Shown: positions 9,286 to 19,700 of the stretch, in pieces
Layout: every line of letters begins with the position of its first letter
Position numbering within the stretch: the stretch's first letter is position 1
Source of the DNA: Algibacter miyuki
GTDB taxonomy: Bacteria; Bacteroidota; Bacteroidia; Flavobacteriales; Flavobacteriaceae
Reading direction: 5' to 3'
DNA length: 64,000 bases
Assembly: GCF_030409805.1 (NCBI RefSeq)
Contig: NZ_JAUFQP010000016.1
Location: forward strand, 171,472 to 235,471
Made by a program: the position numbers and the translations under genes
The notes under the pieces: model-generated
Seen by the model: only the letters and a program-made list of their open reading frames with translations
What the model was told of the DNA's origin: nothing
The model's database searches: none

Positions 9286-10220
9286 CCGTTTACGTAATTT
9301 TGTTTCTTAGATAGTTGTGCGAAAATAGCATCTAACGAACTTTTTTCAAGTTGAATTTCTGAAAGCTCCCAACCATTTTCTAAACTTAATTTAATGATTG
9401 TTTTAGTGATTTCCGGACCAACAGAAAACGTTAATCGAATACTGTTAGCTGTTAAAAATTGTACATCGGTAATTCCTTCAATCTTCATTAATGCTTCAAC
9501 AGAAGGCGGATTCTCCATAGTAACTAAAACAGTGTCAGGCTTAATATAATTATTAAAAGCATCCATACTATCTTGAAAAACAGTTTCACCATGCTCTATC
9601 ATCACTATAGTATCGCAGGTGGCTTGCACTTCAGATAATATATGTGTAGATAATATTACAGCTCGGTCTTCGGCAATATTCTTTATTAACCCTCGTACTT
9701 CAGTGATCTGATTTGGGTCTAAACCATTTGTTGGTTCATCTAAAACTACCAACTTAGGGTTATGAATAATAGCTTGTGCAATTCCTACACGCTGCTGATA
9801 TCCTCCTGATAAATTCTTTAAAACACGTTTACTAAAGTGCGTAATTCCGCACTTATTTTTAGCTATCTCAACCGCTTCCTTAATATTTTTTGAAGGAATC
9901 GATCTCATGTGCGCACAATGTATCAAATACTCATCTACTGTTAACTCAAAATGTAAAGGCGCTTTTTGAGGTAAAAAACCAATAAGCTTTTTTGCTTCTA
10001 CAGGGTTTTCTCTAATATCGATTCCATCAATAAGTGCAGTGCCTTCTGTTTGATTTATAACGCCGCATAAAATATTCATGGTAGTAGATTTTCCTGCTCC
10101 ATTAGATCCTAATAATCCTAATATTCCACGGTTTTTAATTTCAAAATTAATATCTTTTATTGCCCAATCTTTACTATATCTATGAGATAAGTTTTGAATT
10201 TTGGCTATGCTATTTTCCAT
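9282..10220 (-). CDS. ABC transporter ATP-binding protein, GldA/CcmA-like
   Basis: 312-aa ATPase with Walker A GSNGAGKST (residues 38-46), signature LSGGYQQRVG, Walker B LVVLDEPTNGLDP and the His switch in LSTHI, followed by a C-terminal extension of about 90 residues typical of GldA/DrrA-like ABC-2 ATPases. It is sandwiched between two permease-GldG fusion genes and overlaps the downstream one by 4 bp. A single ATPase gene for two different permeases suggests a heterodimeric permease driven by an ATPase homodimer. Confidence 0.95.
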   Translation of the reverse strand: MENSIAKIQNLSHRYSKDWAIKDINFEIKNRGILGLLGSNGAGKSTTMNILCGVINQTEGTALIDGIDIRENPVEAKKLIGFLPQKAPLHFELTVDEYLIHCAHMRSIPSKNIKEAVEIAKNKCGITHFSKRVLKNLSGGYQQRVGIAQAIIHNPKLVVLDEPTNGLDPNQITEVRGLIKNIAEDRAVILSTHILSEVQATCDTIVMIEHGETVFQDSMDAFNNYIKPDTVLVTMENPPSVEALMKIEGITDVQFLTANSIRLTFSVGPEITKTIIKLSLENGWELSEIQLEKSSLDAIFAQLSKKQNYVNG

Positions 10221-10252
10221 TATTTTATAGTATTAACAATTAAGTTTTCTAA

Positions 10253-12520
10253 TTAGTTACGTTTCCTGTTTAACAAAGTTCGTCCCCCTAAAATAAATAA
10301 GAGTAGCGGCAATATTCCTATAAAAAACACTTTAACCCATGCCACTTCATCTTGAGTAATTAATAGTTTATTATCTATTGGTTTTGGTCTAGTGGCATCA
10401 ATTGGATATTCCCCATTGCTAAACCACTTGAAAGTTTCTTTAACAAATTGATGATTTTCTTTATTTTTTAAATTAGATCTGCTTATTTCCTTATTACTCA
10501 TAAAATCAGCATCACCAAACACCATAATTTTTTGCTCTTTATTCCCTACGTTCCTCTGGAGTGCTAGTGCGACTAAGGCTTCTGTTTTTGTATTAACATC
10601 TTGCTTAAAGCTAATAGAATCTGTTTCTAAATTAATAGATTCAAGCTCATTCCAAACTTCTTTTTTATTCGATACTAAAACTGGAGTAGCCTTAAAACCA
10701 AGCGTGTCTTTATATTTTACTGCCATGGTGTTAGGCATACTTACAACACTTTCCGGCTTAACCGAATATCCTAATTTATGTGCTCCGCCTGTTATTTTAG
10801 CTTGTAATAAATCGAGCTTATAATCGCCACTTTCTTGCAGTAATATCCCTTTAGAAAACTGAACGCCGATTTCTTCTAGAATAGAATTGAATAATGCCTC
10901 TTTATTAGGTTCGCCAGCAATAATAACATTCCCTCCTTTATTTATGTACTCTTTTATTTTATCTAAATTTGAGTCACTATAAGAAATAATAGGATCGGCA
11001 ATAACAAGAACGGCAAGATCTAAAGGTAAAATACCGTCTTCCAAGGAAACATTAGATATGTTGAACCCTTGATTAATTAAAGATGATCTCGAGTTTAGTT
11101 GATTAAACACATTTTTATATTCTTTATCTCCTTTTTTGTCGATACTTCGTTCATCGTTACCTGTTAAAATACCAATGTTAGCCGGTCCAATTAAAATATT
11201 TTTAACTGAAGCAGAAATCTCAGACTCTTTAGGGTAGCCAATTTGATCGAAAAACATACGTAAATTAGCTGTTTTCCCATCATACTCTAGTGCACGTACA
11301 AACCCATTTAATTCTTGTTCTAAATCTATAATTTTGTTAATTTCTTCTGGAGTCATCACCTCTTCGAAATCAAAACCATAGGCTGTAGATGCCCGTTTTG
11401 CACGCTCTAATAATGTTTTATCAGTATTATCTCGTTTATCTAGTGTATAATTGTAATACGGACGATAATCGATTTCTAAATTCGGCAAAAAACGAGTATA
11501 ATCATCAAATTGCTTTAAATCATATATTCTAAATTTTGGTGAAGCTAAATGGGCAAATTGGTTTATAACATTAGCATAAACTGTTATTTTTACAGGGCCA
11601 TCAAGTTGTTTTAATAAACTTTGCGTTTGTTCTGTGAGTGTATTTGTTTTAAATCTTGTTGTATCATAATAGCCATTAAGTGTTGGTAACGAACTTAAGT
11701 ACCCTATTACAAGAACACAAACCACAACTACAGCATACCTTAATGTTTTTGCAACTACACTATAGGTACTCCTACCTGCATTTAATCGCATGATACTTAA
11801 AACTAAAAATAAGCTAATAATTAAAATGAAATAAATAACATCTTTACTACTAATTAACCCTGCGATAAAATTATTTGTCCGATCGGAAAGTGCCATCCAA
11901 TACGTGATATCACGTACAAAATCGATACTCTGTCCTACCGAACTCATAAAATTTAATGCCGCAAACACAGCTAAAGTACTCATTGCTGCCACCACTTGAT
12001 ACGTGGTAATACTAGACATAAACAACCCTATTGATGCATATGCACACGCTAATAAATAAAGACCAAAAATCCCTCCAACCAAATACCAAATATCAATAGA
12101 CTCAATAGAAATTATTCCTGTAAACACGATACAGCATAAAACCACAACCAATAGCAGGCAATACAAAGCCATAGCTAAAAATTTTCCTAAAATAATTTGC
12201 TTATTGGTAACCGGAGACGACAATAATAATTTTATTGAGCCACTGCTTAACTCCCTGCTCATAAGTCCCATGGTTAATAAAGGGATATATAAGTATAAAT
12301 TATTTTTTACCGAATTAAAAAAAGCATTATACCCCCCAAAAACATCTTTAGTTAGAGCCTTTAAGTTGTTTCCTAATTCTTGACTTGCCGCACGAGTTTC
12401 AAGTAAATCAGAAATAGTAACCCCGCATTGTATGGTAAAAATAATTAATATTAACCAGGCTACAGGAGAATAAAATAGTATACTCAATTCTACTTGAGCA
12501 ATTTTTATAATTTTTTTCAT
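10253..12520 (-). CDS. ABC-2 permease fused to a GldG-like domain (copy 1)
   Basis: Paralogue of the 7021-9285 product with the same architecture: about six N-terminal membrane helices (SPVTNKQIILGKFLA loop), a GldG/ABC_transp_aux extracytoplasmic domain (GGNVIIAGEPNKEALFNSI, IMVFGDADFMSN) and a final helix. I chose the ATG at 12520 because MKKIIKIAQVELSILFYSP lines up exactly with the start of its paralogue; the frame remains open to an ATG at 12574, giving 18 extra residues without homology. 32 bp separate it from the ATPase gene. Confidence 0.88.
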   Translation of the reverse strand: MKKIIKIAQVELSILFYSPVAWLILIIFTIQCGVTISDLLETRAASQELGNNLKALTKDVFGGYNAFFNSVKNNLYLYIPLLTMGLMSRELSSGSIKLLLSSPVTNKQIILGKFLAMALYCLLLVVVLCCIVFTGIISIESIDIWYLVGGIFGLYLLACAYASIGLFMSSITTYQVVAAMSTLAVFAALNFMSSVGQSIDFVRDITYWMALSDRTNNFIAGLISSKDVIYFILIISLFLVLSIMRLNAGRSTYSVVAKTLRYAVVVVCVLVIGYLSSLPTLNGYYDTTRFKTNTLTEQTQSLLKQLDGPVKITVYANVINQFAHLASPKFRIYDLKQFDDYTRFLPNLEIDYRPYYNYTLDKRDNTDKTLLERAKRASTAYGFDFEEVMTPEEINKIIDLEQELNGFVRALEYDGKTANLRMFFDQIGYPKESEISASVKNILIGPANIGILTGNDERSIDKKGDKEYKNVFNQLNSRSSLINQGFNISNVSLEDGILPLDLAVLVIADPIISYSDSNLDKIKEYINKGGNVIIAGEPNKEALFNSILEEIGVQFSKGILLQESGDYKLDLLQAKITGGAHKLGYSVKPESVVSMPNTMAVKYKDTLGFKATPVLVSNKKEVWNELESINLETDSISFKQDVNTKTEALVALALQRNVGNKEQKIMVFGDADFMSNKEISRSNLKNKENHQFVKETFKWFSNGEYPIDATRPKPIDNKLLITQDEVAWVKVFFIGILPLLLFILGGRTLLNRKRN

Positions 12521-12584
12521 TGGGTAAAAGTATTCTTGTACTATTCTTTTCAAAATAGTATAATTAAATGCCAATCTTATTAGA

Positions 12585-12622
12585 GTTCCCCCTTTGCTAT
12601 AACTAATTATAGCGGGGGAAAC
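12585..12622 (-). other. Intergenic stem-loop between the lipoprotein and ABC genes
   Basis: GTTCCCCC-TTT-GCTATAA pairs with TTATAGC-GGGGG-AAAC (7 + 5 bp with an internal bulge). There is no U-run after it in the transcribed (minus) direction, so it is not a standard terminator. It could protect or process the upstream SusCD-lipoprotein part of the message relative to the ABC genes. Confidence 0.5.
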
Positions 12623-12640
12623 CTATTAAAATGAAGTATC

Positions 12641-14173
12641 TTATAATTGAGTGTTCATTGCCGTAATACGATCAAAACCTGTAAAAGTTTTAATGTTAGG
12701 CGTGTCTATGTTACCAATACCGGTATTAATTAGAGGAAGTAAATACACTTTACCTTCGCTACCATTATAGGTGGCTGCTAACAAAGCTTTATTATTTAAT
12801 GGTAAATAGCTTCCTGAGCTTCTAAATGGGTAATCTGCTTGTTGATACACTTGTAAAATAGATAACTCTTCTCCAGCTGGAGCCGTATAACGTTCTTGAA
12901 CCACTACTGAAGTAGAAGCATAAATTACAGCGTAAATTTTGCTATCTGTAGCATAATACATCACTTTTTGATCATCAAGAAATACGAATGATTTTCCTTG
13001 AGCAATATCTGGCGCATTTGTTAAGTTGAAAAAAGCAATTGGAGCTGGAGGAATAGTATTAGGATAATCGCTAGCTCCTCCATCAAATACATAAAGACCA
13101 ATATCGCCTGTACTTTCATTTTTAAGTAAATGTCTAAAAGCCCCATCAGTGCCTGTACCTGCAGCTAAATTAACCATGTTAACTAGCGTAGCTGGGTTAA
13201 ACACTCCTGTTGTGTTTTCTGGAATCTCGTATCTGTTGCTGTCTCCAAACTGAGTGATAGAAGGTTGATAAACGAATTTATCAATTGCTTCACTATAATA
13301 ATTTATCGTTACAGGTGGATTTGCCTTTGGGTTTGTTGCTATTATATCTGGCACAGTGTAACTAGAAGCAAAAGCGCTCCCAAATTTTTGAGAAGCTCCA
13401 AAATAAGTTGATGTTAAACTCTCATTATTAATAAACAAACTACCTTGATTTACTTGACCTAACGCCTTTGGATTATACGATGTTTGTGGTACATAAAACA
13501 AATCATTATTAGTTCCAGCTAAAGTATAATCTAAAGTTTGTATTCTATAAATCATATTATCTGTTATGCCTAACATGGCATTTTTCCCATATATTTGATA
13601 GTACTTTATTTGCTTTGTAACCCCAGGAATAGTAGTACCATTAATTTTAGAATACACATGGTATTTCACACTTTCGCCTTCAAAATCTGTGGTTACATCA
13701 GCACTCATAATATGGCTAAAATCTGTTGAAGTACCATCTGACGTTTCAGCGATTACGATACCTTCACCTATATTATTCAGTACGGTTACTGGCCATGCCA
13801 TAATATATTTTAAATCGGTATTTACATCTGTAACGGTATATACCAATTGATGTGGATAACCTGGATTTGTAGGGGGAAAAGCAATTTCGCTATCTAAGTT
13901 ACGCACATTACTTAAAATTTGATATGTAGTATCATTTGGTGCTAAATTTATTTTCCATTCATAATCCAATTGACTTTCAGATAACCCTTCAATATTAAGT
14001 TTAGGGTTCAACTCTAGGTTATCAAATTGATAAACAGAAATTTTACTAACTCCCGTGGTATCAATTTCTACCCCTGGAATGGTATTTACATCTAGACCAC
14101 TTTTATCTTCATAACAGGCCTGTACTACTATTGCAAACACTAGCAGGATTACTATATTTAATAATTTTTTCAT
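12641..14173 (-). CDS. PKD-like family surface lipoprotein
   Basis: 510 aa with a lipoprotein signal peptide (FAIVVQAC, Cys at about residue 20). The region after it (YQFDNLELNPKLNIEG..., DYEWKIN, LVYTVTDVNTDLKY) has PKD/Ig-like beta-sandwich character, followed by a beta-propeller-like C-terminal half. The order SusC-SusD-DUF4843-PKD-like lipoprotein is a recurring Bacteroidota arrangement, and such proteins probably form the cell-surface part of the RagAB-type complex. Ligand unknown. Confidence 0.8.
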   Translation of the reverse strand: MKKLLNIVILLVFAIVVQACYEDKSGLDVNTIPGVEIDTTGVSKISVYQFDNLELNPKLNIEGLSESQLDYEWKINLAPNDTTYQILSNVRNLDSEIAFPPTNPGYPHQLVYTVTDVNTDLKYIMAWPVTVLNNIGEGIVIAETSDGTSTDFSHIMSADVTTDFEGESVKYHVYSKINGTTIPGVTKQIKYYQIYGKNAMLGITDNMIYRIQTLDYTLAGTNNDLFYVPQTSYNPKALGQVNQGSLFINNESLTSTYFGASQKFGSAFASSYTVPDIIATNPKANPPVTINYYSEAIDKFVYQPSITQFGDSNRYEIPENTTGVFNPATLVNMVNLAAGTGTDGAFRHLLKNESTGDIGLYVFDGGASDYPNTIPPAPIAFFNLTNAPDIAQGKSFVFLDDQKVMYYATDSKIYAVIYASTSVVVQERYTAPAGEELSILQVYQQADYPFRSSGSYLPLNNKALLAATYNGSEGKVYLLPLINTGIGNIDTPNIKTFTGFDRITAMNTQL

Positions 14174-14223
14174 GAAATTTAATTTTTAATGTTATTAATT
14201 AACAAGAATGACAAGTATACTAA

Positions 14224-14931
14224 TTAGTATATAGGTACAATAACCTCACCGGCATGGTCTCCATCATCATGAAGTAAAGGTGTTCCATTGTCTATCTCAT
14301 ACTGTCTTATATAATCTCCAAATGCTTTACCTAAAGCTTGAGCTCCCGTAGGACCTACTGCTCTATAGTCTGTAATTGAAAAATCGGTAAGACCTGTAGT
14401 TGCTAAAAACACTCTATAGGCTGCTGAACTTGAATATCTTGTGAAGAAAAACCCAAAATACCTCCATGCAGGAATAACAATTTTATTTGTCCAAATCAGT
14501 TTTGTTGTATTCGACTCGGTATTTCCTATAACAAAATCATCTGATGTCATTGAGGCAATATGTATAGATACTGAAGTATCATCAAGTATTGGTGATTTTT
14601 TTAACTTTACTAATAAATTACCAGTAAACTCCCCAGCAGGAACTTTTCCTTCAATTATTTCATAGAGATCGGTTGTTGCTGTTGTTAATTCATCATCAAG
14701 TACTTCTACATTAAAATAACGATCATAATCGGCGGTATTTCCTATAATAGCCACAGGAACCTCTAAAATATATTCATTTGAAACTTCTTGAATAAATGAA
14801 TATTGAATAGAGTCATTAACAAAATTAATAGCGGGTGCTGCACTAAAATTATCTATTTCATCTTTTTCACAAGACATGACTAATACTAAGCACAATGTCA
14901 TTGAAAAGATGGTATATATTATATTTTTCAT
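14224..14931 (-). CDS. DUF4843-family lipoprotein
   Basis: 235 aa with a lipobox (VLVMSCEKDE) and a beta-rich body. The N-terminal part AINFVNDSIQYSFIQE and the later WRYFGFFFTRYSSSAAYRVFLATTG match the pattern of DUF4843 proteins encoded next to SusD in peptide-type SusCD loci. Likely an outer-membrane surface accessory protein. The assignment is by sequence feel plus its position between SusD and the PKD-like lipoprotein. Confidence 0.75.
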   Translation of the reverse strand: MKNIIYTIFSMTLCLVLVMSCEKDEIDNFSAAPAINFVNDSIQYSFIQEVSNEYILEVPVAIIGNTADYDRYFNVEVLDDELTTATTDLYEIIEGKVPAGEFTGNLLVKLKKSPILDDTSVSIHIASMTSDDFVIGNTESNTTKLIWTNKIVIPAWRYFGFFFTRYSSSAAYRVFLATTGLTDFSITDYRAVGPTGAQALGKAFGDYIRQYEIDNGTPLLHDDGDHAGEVIVPIY

Positions 14932-14957
14932 AATTTCTTAATTTATAAATTAAACAT

Positions 14958-15242
14958 TTAATTTGAGCTTCCTAAACTGAATGAAAAGCATGGCTCAGAC
15001 AAAATAAATACTTCGCTTGAAGTACTCCCTTGTTTGCTTTTTAAGTCTGCTTTTTTATTAGTTTGAGAAAAATTTAAATTATTGGTTACTGTCATGTCTT
15101 CACAAAAATCATAACTTAAAGGCTTACCAGATAAAACGACTGTTGAAAATTCAATAGAACTTTCTGTTTCTTCTTTTTCACAAGAGTTAAAAAACATGAA
15201 ACAAAAAACAAGTGTAGAAACGGTGTATATTTTATTCTTCAT
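14958..15242 (-). CDS. Small lipoprotein of unknown function
   Basis: About 94 aa. I prefer the ATG at 15242 (MKNKIYTVSTLVFCFMFFNSCEKEE) because it gives a lipoprotein signal with Cys at about residue 21; an upstream ATG at 15269 abuts the SusD stop. The signal peptide and CEKEE/CEKDE start resemble the neighbouring DUF4843 protein, but the rest (SYDFCEDMTVTNNL..., ending SLGSSN) is short, polar and unrecognised. It may be an extra small subunit of the surface complex or the decayed remnant of a duplicated lipoprotein. Confidence 0.6.
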   Translation of the reverse strand: MKNKIYTVSTLVFCFMFFNSCEKEETESSIEFSTVVLSGKPLSYDFCEDMTVTNNLNFSQTNKKADLKSKQGSTSSEVFILSEPCFSFSLGSSN

Positions 15243-15269
15243 AATTATATATTTTGCTGCGTTTAACAT

Positions 15270-16754
15270 TTATTGCGTATTCCCAAACTGTAATTCTCCA
15301 TCAGGGTATGGTAAAACGTATACGTTATCATCTAATATAATACCGTCCGACAAACCAAATATTTGTGTTTCACCTGTTCTTTTGTAATAAAAGAATAGTT
15401 GCCCTTCGCTTAAAAATTCTTTTTTATATTCTTTTTTAATTTCAAGAATCACTTCTTCTTGTGTTGCTGTATCTGGAATATCTTCGATAATCCCTCTACT
15501 ACTTCTTACTAAGTTTAAGTAACCTATTGCCTTATCTAATTGTAACGTTGCTTCATTTTTAGCATAGGCTTCTGCTGCTATATAATACATTTCTGGAAGC
15601 TTAATTAAAGGCAATTGATTTCGAGAACCACTTAAAAATACATCATCTTGAACAAGCTTTTTATTAAGGACACCTCTTGCTTGTGTTTCCATGAGTGTAT
15701 TAAATCGTACATCGGCAATTCCTATATTTACATTGTTAGTTTCAAATGTATCATTAGTAAAATTAGAGGTATAAAACAAGGCGTCATAATTTGTACCATC
15801 ACCTTCTGCCGTTAACAATGGCATGGTATAAAAAGGTAATAAATCCACATCTAAAGAAAATAGAACTTCTTGATAAAATATTTTATCTGCAGATACAGGG
15901 TAAGTTGCCGAATTTATTAAGCTTGTAAATGAGTTTGCTATAACTACCTCGGCCGCTGCAGCTGCTTCCGTTTGCTTACCTTGCCATTGAAAAACACGTG
16001 CTTGTAATGCTTTAGCTGCATAATAATTCATGCGTTGTTCGCGTTTGTCATAAAAACCTGTTCTATTTACGACATCGTAATAATTTGCGGGTTTATCTGT
16101 GGCATAAATAGGATCTTCACTTAGTAACTCTAAAGCTTCATCAAGATCTACTTCCATTAATTTTAAAGTTTCGCTATAACTAAGTTGTGCTGTTATATTT
16201 TTGCTGAATACTTTTACATAAGGAATTGTTTTATCTTGTAATATCGCTGGACGATTTTCTAAATTACCCACAGCAAATAAACGCATAACATCAAAATGAA
16301 CGAAGGCTCTTAAACCTAATAATTCTCCTTTGATAATAGCATAATCAATATCTCCTAAAACATCTCTGTTTTTATCGGCCATTTCAAGTGCTATATTAAT
16401 ATTTGCGATAACATTATAGGCTTTTAGCCAAAGTGCTTTTAGTTGAGCTGTTGAATTTACTGATTGATAATTAAACTGTTGCACGCCAGCATAGTTTGCG
16501 CTATTAGAAAACGTAGCATATTGTTGGCTAAGTACATCAACAAGATTCCAGTTCATGTCTTTAGCATAAAGCTCTGGCTCGGTAAGCCCTAAATAAACTC
16601 CCATAAGAGCGTCTTTAAACCCATCAACCGATGAAAACTGTTCTTCTGCAGTTATTTGTGTGCTAGATTGTTCGTCTAACCAATCCTCACTACAGGACAC
16701 TGTAAGTATTAGAAAAGTTAATCCTAATAATATTGTTTTAATATTCTTGTTCAT
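15270..16754 (-). CDS. SusD/RagB-family surface lipoprotein
   Basis: 494-aa substrate-capturing lipoprotein of the outer membrane: lipobox ILTVSCSEDWLDEQ, TPR-rich fold with the family features YNVIANINIALEMAD, GELLGLRAFVHFDVMRLFA, YYAAKALQARVFQW and the C-terminal PEMYYIAAEAYAK...YLNLVRSSRGI and FLSEGQLFFYYKRTG. It lies 11 bp after the SusC gene and forms the lid of the SusC barrel. The gene neighbours (DUF4843, PKD-like, M16 peptidase) favour peptide/protein over glycan import. Confidence 0.95.
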   Translation of the reverse strand: MNKNIKTILLGLTFLILTVSCSEDWLDEQSSTQITAEEQFSSVDGFKDALMGVYLGLTEPELYAKDMNWNLVDVLSQQYATFSNSANYAGVQQFNYQSVNSTAQLKALWLKAYNVIANINIALEMADKNRDVLGDIDYAIIKGELLGLRAFVHFDVMRLFAVGNLENRPAILQDKTIPYVKVFSKNITAQLSYSETLKLMEVDLDEALELLSEDPIYATDKPANYYDVVNRTGFYDKREQRMNYYAAKALQARVFQWQGKQTEAAAAAEVVIANSFTSLINSATYPVSADKIFYQEVLFSLDVDLLPFYTMPLLTAEGDGTNYDALFYTSNFTNDTFETNNVNIGIADVRFNTLMETQARGVLNKKLVQDDVFLSGSRNQLPLIKLPEMYYIAAEAYAKNEATLQLDKAIGYLNLVRSSRGIIEDIPDTATQEEVILEIKKEYKKEFLSEGQLFFYYKRTGETQIFGLSDGIILDDNVYVLPYPDGELQFGNTQ

Positions 16755-16765
16755 AATCTTTTGTT

Positions 16766-19700
16766 TTAAAAGTTAGCAGTTAGTGAAAAAGACATAGATT
16801 GCGCAAAAGGGTACGACGTACCACGCTCAATTTCTATGGTTGAGAACTGCACTATATTATTGGCATTAAAGCTTAAGCGTAAACGCTCTGCTCCTATAGC
16901 ATCGGTAATGTTCTTTTGAAAATCATAATATACATTAACGGCTGCAAGATCAAAATCGTTACGGTTTTGCACAAAGCGAGACGTTGGTTTTGTTTGAGAA
17001 TCCTCATAATTATACCTACCCGTTTCATAATTAAAAAATCTTAAACCTTTAAAAGGAGTTTCTTGCCCTTGGTATTGCCATCTGCCTGTTAAAACACGTT
17101 GATCCACATTATAACGTATATCTGCATTTTCAACTTTATCTACTAGAGTTTGGTTATACAATTGCCCGCCACCTAAATATCTAGCGGTAATACTAATACC
17201 AAAACCTTCAAACTCACCTGAAACTCCAAAAACACCACGGTACTCAGGGTTACTATTCCCTACAACAACCATATCGTCGGCATCCCATTCGTAGGTAGTG
17301 CTGCCATCTTGTTTTTGGTAAATTTCTAAACCTGTTGCTGGATCTATACCTTTAGATGGTACCGCCCAAATAGCATTCATAGACATACCATCTTGATATT
17401 TAAGCACCGGTTTATTATTTTCATCATCTGCTGCGATAGCATCTTGAGTTTCATTAAATGCATCCATAGCATCAGAAAGTTCAACAATTTCATTTTTATT
17501 GGTTGTAACTCCAAAGTTTACACTAAAAAAGTTACGCCCTTCAGTCCATACTAAATATGAAGTATTAATTTCGATACCTGTATTTTTAACTTTTCCTAAA
17601 TTTTCTTTCACACTATTAAAACCTGTAGAATGAGGCAATGTGATATCTGTAATAAGATTTTCAGTATAACTTTCATAATAATCAAATCGTAAATTAAGGT
17701 TTTCAACTTTTGCATCAAGCCCTAAATTATAATCGAATTTGGTTTCCCACTGTAAACTAGGATTCCCCATATTAAGAAGGTACGATCCCGGATTGTCTTG
17801 ATAAAATTTATCTTGATAATAACCGTATGTTACAATAGATTGGTTGACATTGAAATTTTGATTACCAGTTGATCCTAAGGACCCTCTAAGTTTTAACTGA
17901 TCGACAAATGAATTTCTTAAAAAAGCTTCATTATGCATATTCCAACCTAAACCTAAACTCCAAAAGGTAGACCAACGCTTATCTTCTCCAAATTGAGAGG
18001 AAGCACTTGTTCTTATGGTGGCATCACTAAGAAATCGATTATCATACACATAAGATCCTATGGCAAGAAAACCTAATTCTCTAGATACACCACTTATTCC
18101 AAGTGGTCTAGACTGTAATGCATAACCTTTGGCAAAAGTGATATCATCTAACCGGCTACTAGGAAAACCTGCGGCTGCGTGTACAACTTCTTGGTATTTA
18201 CGCTCACTTACATTAAAGCCTAAATTAGCAAAAAGGAAATGCTTTTGGATACTTTTGGAATACTGTACATTAAGATCTCCAGACACATTAGAGCTTTTTC
18301 CATTATTAACTATATAAGATCCTTTATAAGAGTCTTGAGAACCTAAAAGAATAATACCTATTAGATTAGAATTATCAAACACAGAATGTTGACTAGGTAA
18401 AAACACATCGGCATCACTTCGTTTTAAATCAATACCAAAACGTGCAACTGTTTTTATAGATGGTAAAATATCCCATTCTAAATAAAAGTTATTTGCAAAA
18501 TTTAAATAACTCGATTCATTTTTGGTTTCTAAAGTAGTATCATGAAGTGGGTTTGTTACGCTTACACCATTACTAAAAGTCTCTGAATAATACGGAATAC
18601 TGCCATCTATATTTCTAGCTCTCCAATACGGGTTCATTTTAGTATAAGTATCAAAACTTCCATAAGGAGATTCTTGTGTATTGTTTCCTGTTACCGATAA
18701 ACTGTTTTTAAACTTTAATTTATCAATAGTATACATTAGCGTTAGGTTACCGCCAATATTTTCTCTAAACGATCCTTTCATGGCTCCCGTCTTTTTTTGA
18801 TAGTTTAAATCCGCCAGTACGCTTATATTCTCACTACCTAACTCCACTCCTATGGAATGTCTATGTCCTACACCGGTTTGTAATGGTATTGCCATCCAAT
18901 CGGTATCTAAACCTTCTTGTGCCAGTTTTAATCTCGTATTATACAATTGCTGAAGCCCTACATAGGTATTAGCATTATTAGATAGATATAGACCATCTAG
19001 TGTTTCTGCTTGTAATTTTTCTAACGAATTGGTAAGGTTATAACTTGATAAATCTGGAAGTTCTAAATCAAGATTAGCATTATAAGTTACTCTTACATCA
19101 TCACCAGTTGGTGTTTCCGTTTCAATAACAATAACACCGTTTGCTGCCTTTGAGCCGTATAATGCTTTTGAAGCGGCATCTTTTAAAATAGTAAGACGCT
19201 TAACACGGTTAAAATCAATATCATAAATACGCTCCACTGATACTTCAAAACCATTTAATATAAAAAGTGGTTGATTGGGATTTTGTAAATAATTCCCTTT
19301 AAATCCTTCGGTTCCTGAACCTGGAAATGTTGAAGTACCACGTACTTGTAAATCGGGTAAATTATTTGGGTTTGAACCTAAACTAAAATCTTCCACCAAA
19401 GCAATCGATGGATCTATGTTTTGTATGGCTTGAAAAATATTTTGACTACCTACTTTTCTTAGCTCTTCTCTTGTTATAGTTACGGCAGATCCTGTAAAAC
19501 TTTCGGCTTTTCTTTCAAAAACCCCGTTAATAACCACTTCTCCTAACTGATTTAAATCTTCTACAAGTGTTATATTAATCATTGTTTGATTTCCAACCTT
19601 AATTTCTTGAGTTTTAAACCCTATACTAGAAAACACTAAAACACTTTCTATATTTGGTACTATAAGGCTATATTCACCATCGATATTTGTATTAGTGCCT

